Below, piece by piece: positions 5,555-6,347 of a DNA stretch of 6,347 nt (position 1 is the first letter of the stretch; each line of letters opens with the position of its first letter). The translations under genes and the position numbers were made by a program. Source of the DNA: Acidimicrobiales bacterium (GTDB lineage Bacteria > Actinomycetota > Acidimicrobiia > Acidimicrobiales > Iamiaceae); assembly GCA_020439605.1 (NCBI GenBank), contig JAGQSI010000111.1:1-6347 (forward strand), in the 5' to 3' direction. The notes below the pieces were generated by a model. That model was given only the letters and a program-made list of their open reading frames with translations, had not been told where the DNA came from and did not search any database.

Positions 5555-5560
5555 TAGTTT
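5555..5560 (+). promoter_or_regulatory. Possible -10 element (TAGTTT) of the acyl-CoA dehydrogenase gene
   Basis: TAGTTT fits TANNNT and ends 7 nt before the ATG at 5568-5570, consistent with a leaderless message. The GAGGG next to the start (5561-5565) leaves only 2 nt to the ATG, too close to work as a normal Shine-Dalgarno. No -35 match is seen at 16-19 bp. Confidence 0.4.
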
Positions 5561-5567
5561 GAGGGAC

Positions 5568-6347
5568 ATGTCTGAATACGCAGCGCCGCTACGCGACATC
5601 CGTTTCATCCTCGATCACGTCACCCCGCTCGAGGATCTGTTCAAACTCGACGCCTACTCACAGATCGACTCGGACTCCGTTTATGGGGTGCTCGAAGAGT
5701 TCGGTCGCCTCATGAGCGACGTCTGGGCACCAACCAACGCGGTGGGTGACCATGAGGGCAGCCGGGTCGAAGGCGATGAAGTCATCACAGCTACTGGTTT
5801 CAAGGAGGCATACGCCGCCTACGCAGAGGCAGGCTGGGGTGCCGTTCCGTTTGAAGAGGCCTATGGCGGTGGCGGGTTCCCGTGGCTCGTTGGCATTGTG
5901 ATGCAAGAGATGCTCAACAGCGCGAATATGGCTCTGGCCATGGCCCCGCTGCTCACCCAGGGTGCTATCGACGCAATCTTGCACCACGGCTCTGAGGAGC
6001 AGAAGGAGAAGTATCTGCTCAAGATGGTGTCTGCGGAGTGGACCGGTTCGATGAACCTCACCGAACCAGATGCCGGATCCGACGTTGGTGCGCTGCGCAC
6101 AAAGGCCGTAAAGCAGGACGACGGCAGCTACAAGATTTCGGGTCAGAAGATCTTCATCACCTTTGGCGAGCATTCCTTCACGGACAACATTGTCCATCTC
6201 GTGTTGGCCAGAACCCCTGATGCGCCTCCAGGAACCAAGGGGATTTCGCTGTTCATCGTGCCCAAGTTCCTCGTGAACGACGATGGCAGCCTCGGTGAGC
6301 GCAACGATGTTCACATCGTGTCGGTCGAACACAAGATGGGGATCCGT
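5568..6347 (+). CDS. Acyl-CoA dehydrogenase, FadE5/DmdC-type large subfamily (partial, continues past the right edge)
   Basis: FAD-dependent enzyme that introduces a 2,3-double bond into acyl-CoA. The frame is open for 260 codons from ATG5568 to the edge. It begins with the short N-terminal extension APLRDIRFILDHV (6-18), typical of the roughly 600-residue subfamily that includes mycobacterial FadE5 and DmdC (3-methylmercaptopropionyl-CoA dehydrogenase). The helical N-terminal domain follows, including EEAYGGGGFPWLVG and a SEEQKEKYL segment. The flavin/substrate signature MNLTEPDAGSDVG is at 162-174, and the middle beta domain begins with YKISGQKIFITFGEH. The DNIVHLVLARTPDAPPGTKG stretch also fits this subfamily. 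The catalytic glutamate would lie in the missing C-terminal half. Substrate chain length is not decidable. The gene is divergent from the two-component operon. Confidence 0.92.
   Translation, partial: MSEYAAPLRDIRFILDHVTPLEDLFKLDAYSQIDSDSVYGVLEEFGRLMSDVWAPTNAVGDHEGSRVEGDEVITATGFKEAYAAYAEAGWGAVPFEEAYGGGGFPWLVGIVMQEMLNSANMALAMAPLLTQGAIDAILHHGSEEQKEKYLLKMVSAEWTGSMNLTEPDAGSDVGALRTKAVKQDDGSYKISGQKIFITFGEHSFTDNIVHLVLARTPDAPPGTKGISLFIVPKFLVNDDGSLGERNDVHIVSVEHKMGIR

Noticed and set aside
5658..6332. A long (224-codon) open frame on the minus strand under the acyl-CoA dehydrogenase
   Set aside because: It is antisense to an unmistakable acyl-CoA dehydrogenase frame and has no recognisable domain; it follows from the codon bias of the real gene.
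1..6347. CRISPR arrays, tRNA or rRNA genes, insertion sequences, attachment sites, toxin-antitoxin or defence genes
   Set aside because: No spaced direct repeats, cloverleaf-like sequences, transposase or integrase motifs or terminal inverted repeats were seen. Coding density is high with conventional chromosomal genes.

Overview
The window looks like ordinary chromosome from a free-living, moderately high-GC actinobacterium (GC roughly in the high 50s by eye). The clues are TANNNT -10 hexamers placed for leaderless mRNAs, GTG starts, an actinobacterial-type AMIN-like lipoprotein, and a FadE5/DmdC-type acyl-CoA dehydrogenase. A member of the Acidimicrobiia, possibly aquatic, is my best guess from gene content; no phylogenetic marker settles it. 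I see no mobile element, phage gene, CRISPR array, rRNA or tRNA, and no obviously broken gene.

Layout. Positions 1-1744 are a leftward block: mutM (Fpg, base-excision DNA repair), an RhlG-like short-chain dehydrogenase/reductase, and the first 27 codons of an acidic protein that leaves the window. Positions 1796-3687 run rightward: an unrecognised small protein with one membrane segment, then a lipoprotein with an AMIN-like domain overlapped by a PPK2-family polyphosphate:nucleotide phosphotransferase (GTGA start/stop overlap). Positions 3680-5419 are a leftward two-component operon: an OmpR-type response regulator followed by a histidine kinase with almost no extracytoplasmic loop. The ppk2 and kinase genes converge and take their stop codons from one shared 8-bp palindrome. 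From 5568 to the right edge runs the first 260 codons of a large acyl-CoA dehydrogenase, divergent from the regulator.

Regulation. Five genes with no evident Shine-Dalgarno sequence (mutM, the reductase from its second ATG, the lipoprotein, the response regulator and the dehydrogenase) have a TANNNT hexamer ending 6-7 nt before the start codon, as expected for leaderless transcription. Genes that appear internal to operons instead have a Shine-Dalgarno (the acidic orf, the kinase) or a stop/start overlap (ppk2). Two perfect dyads of the form xxTGA-N6-TCAxx, the spacing of CRP/FNR-family sites, flank the small membrane-protein gene. A third dyad precedes the dehydrogenase.

I found no convincing new multi-gene system. 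The observations most worth follow-up are the leaderless pattern, the paired dyads, the lipoprotein-PPK2 coupling and the shared-stop convergent junction.
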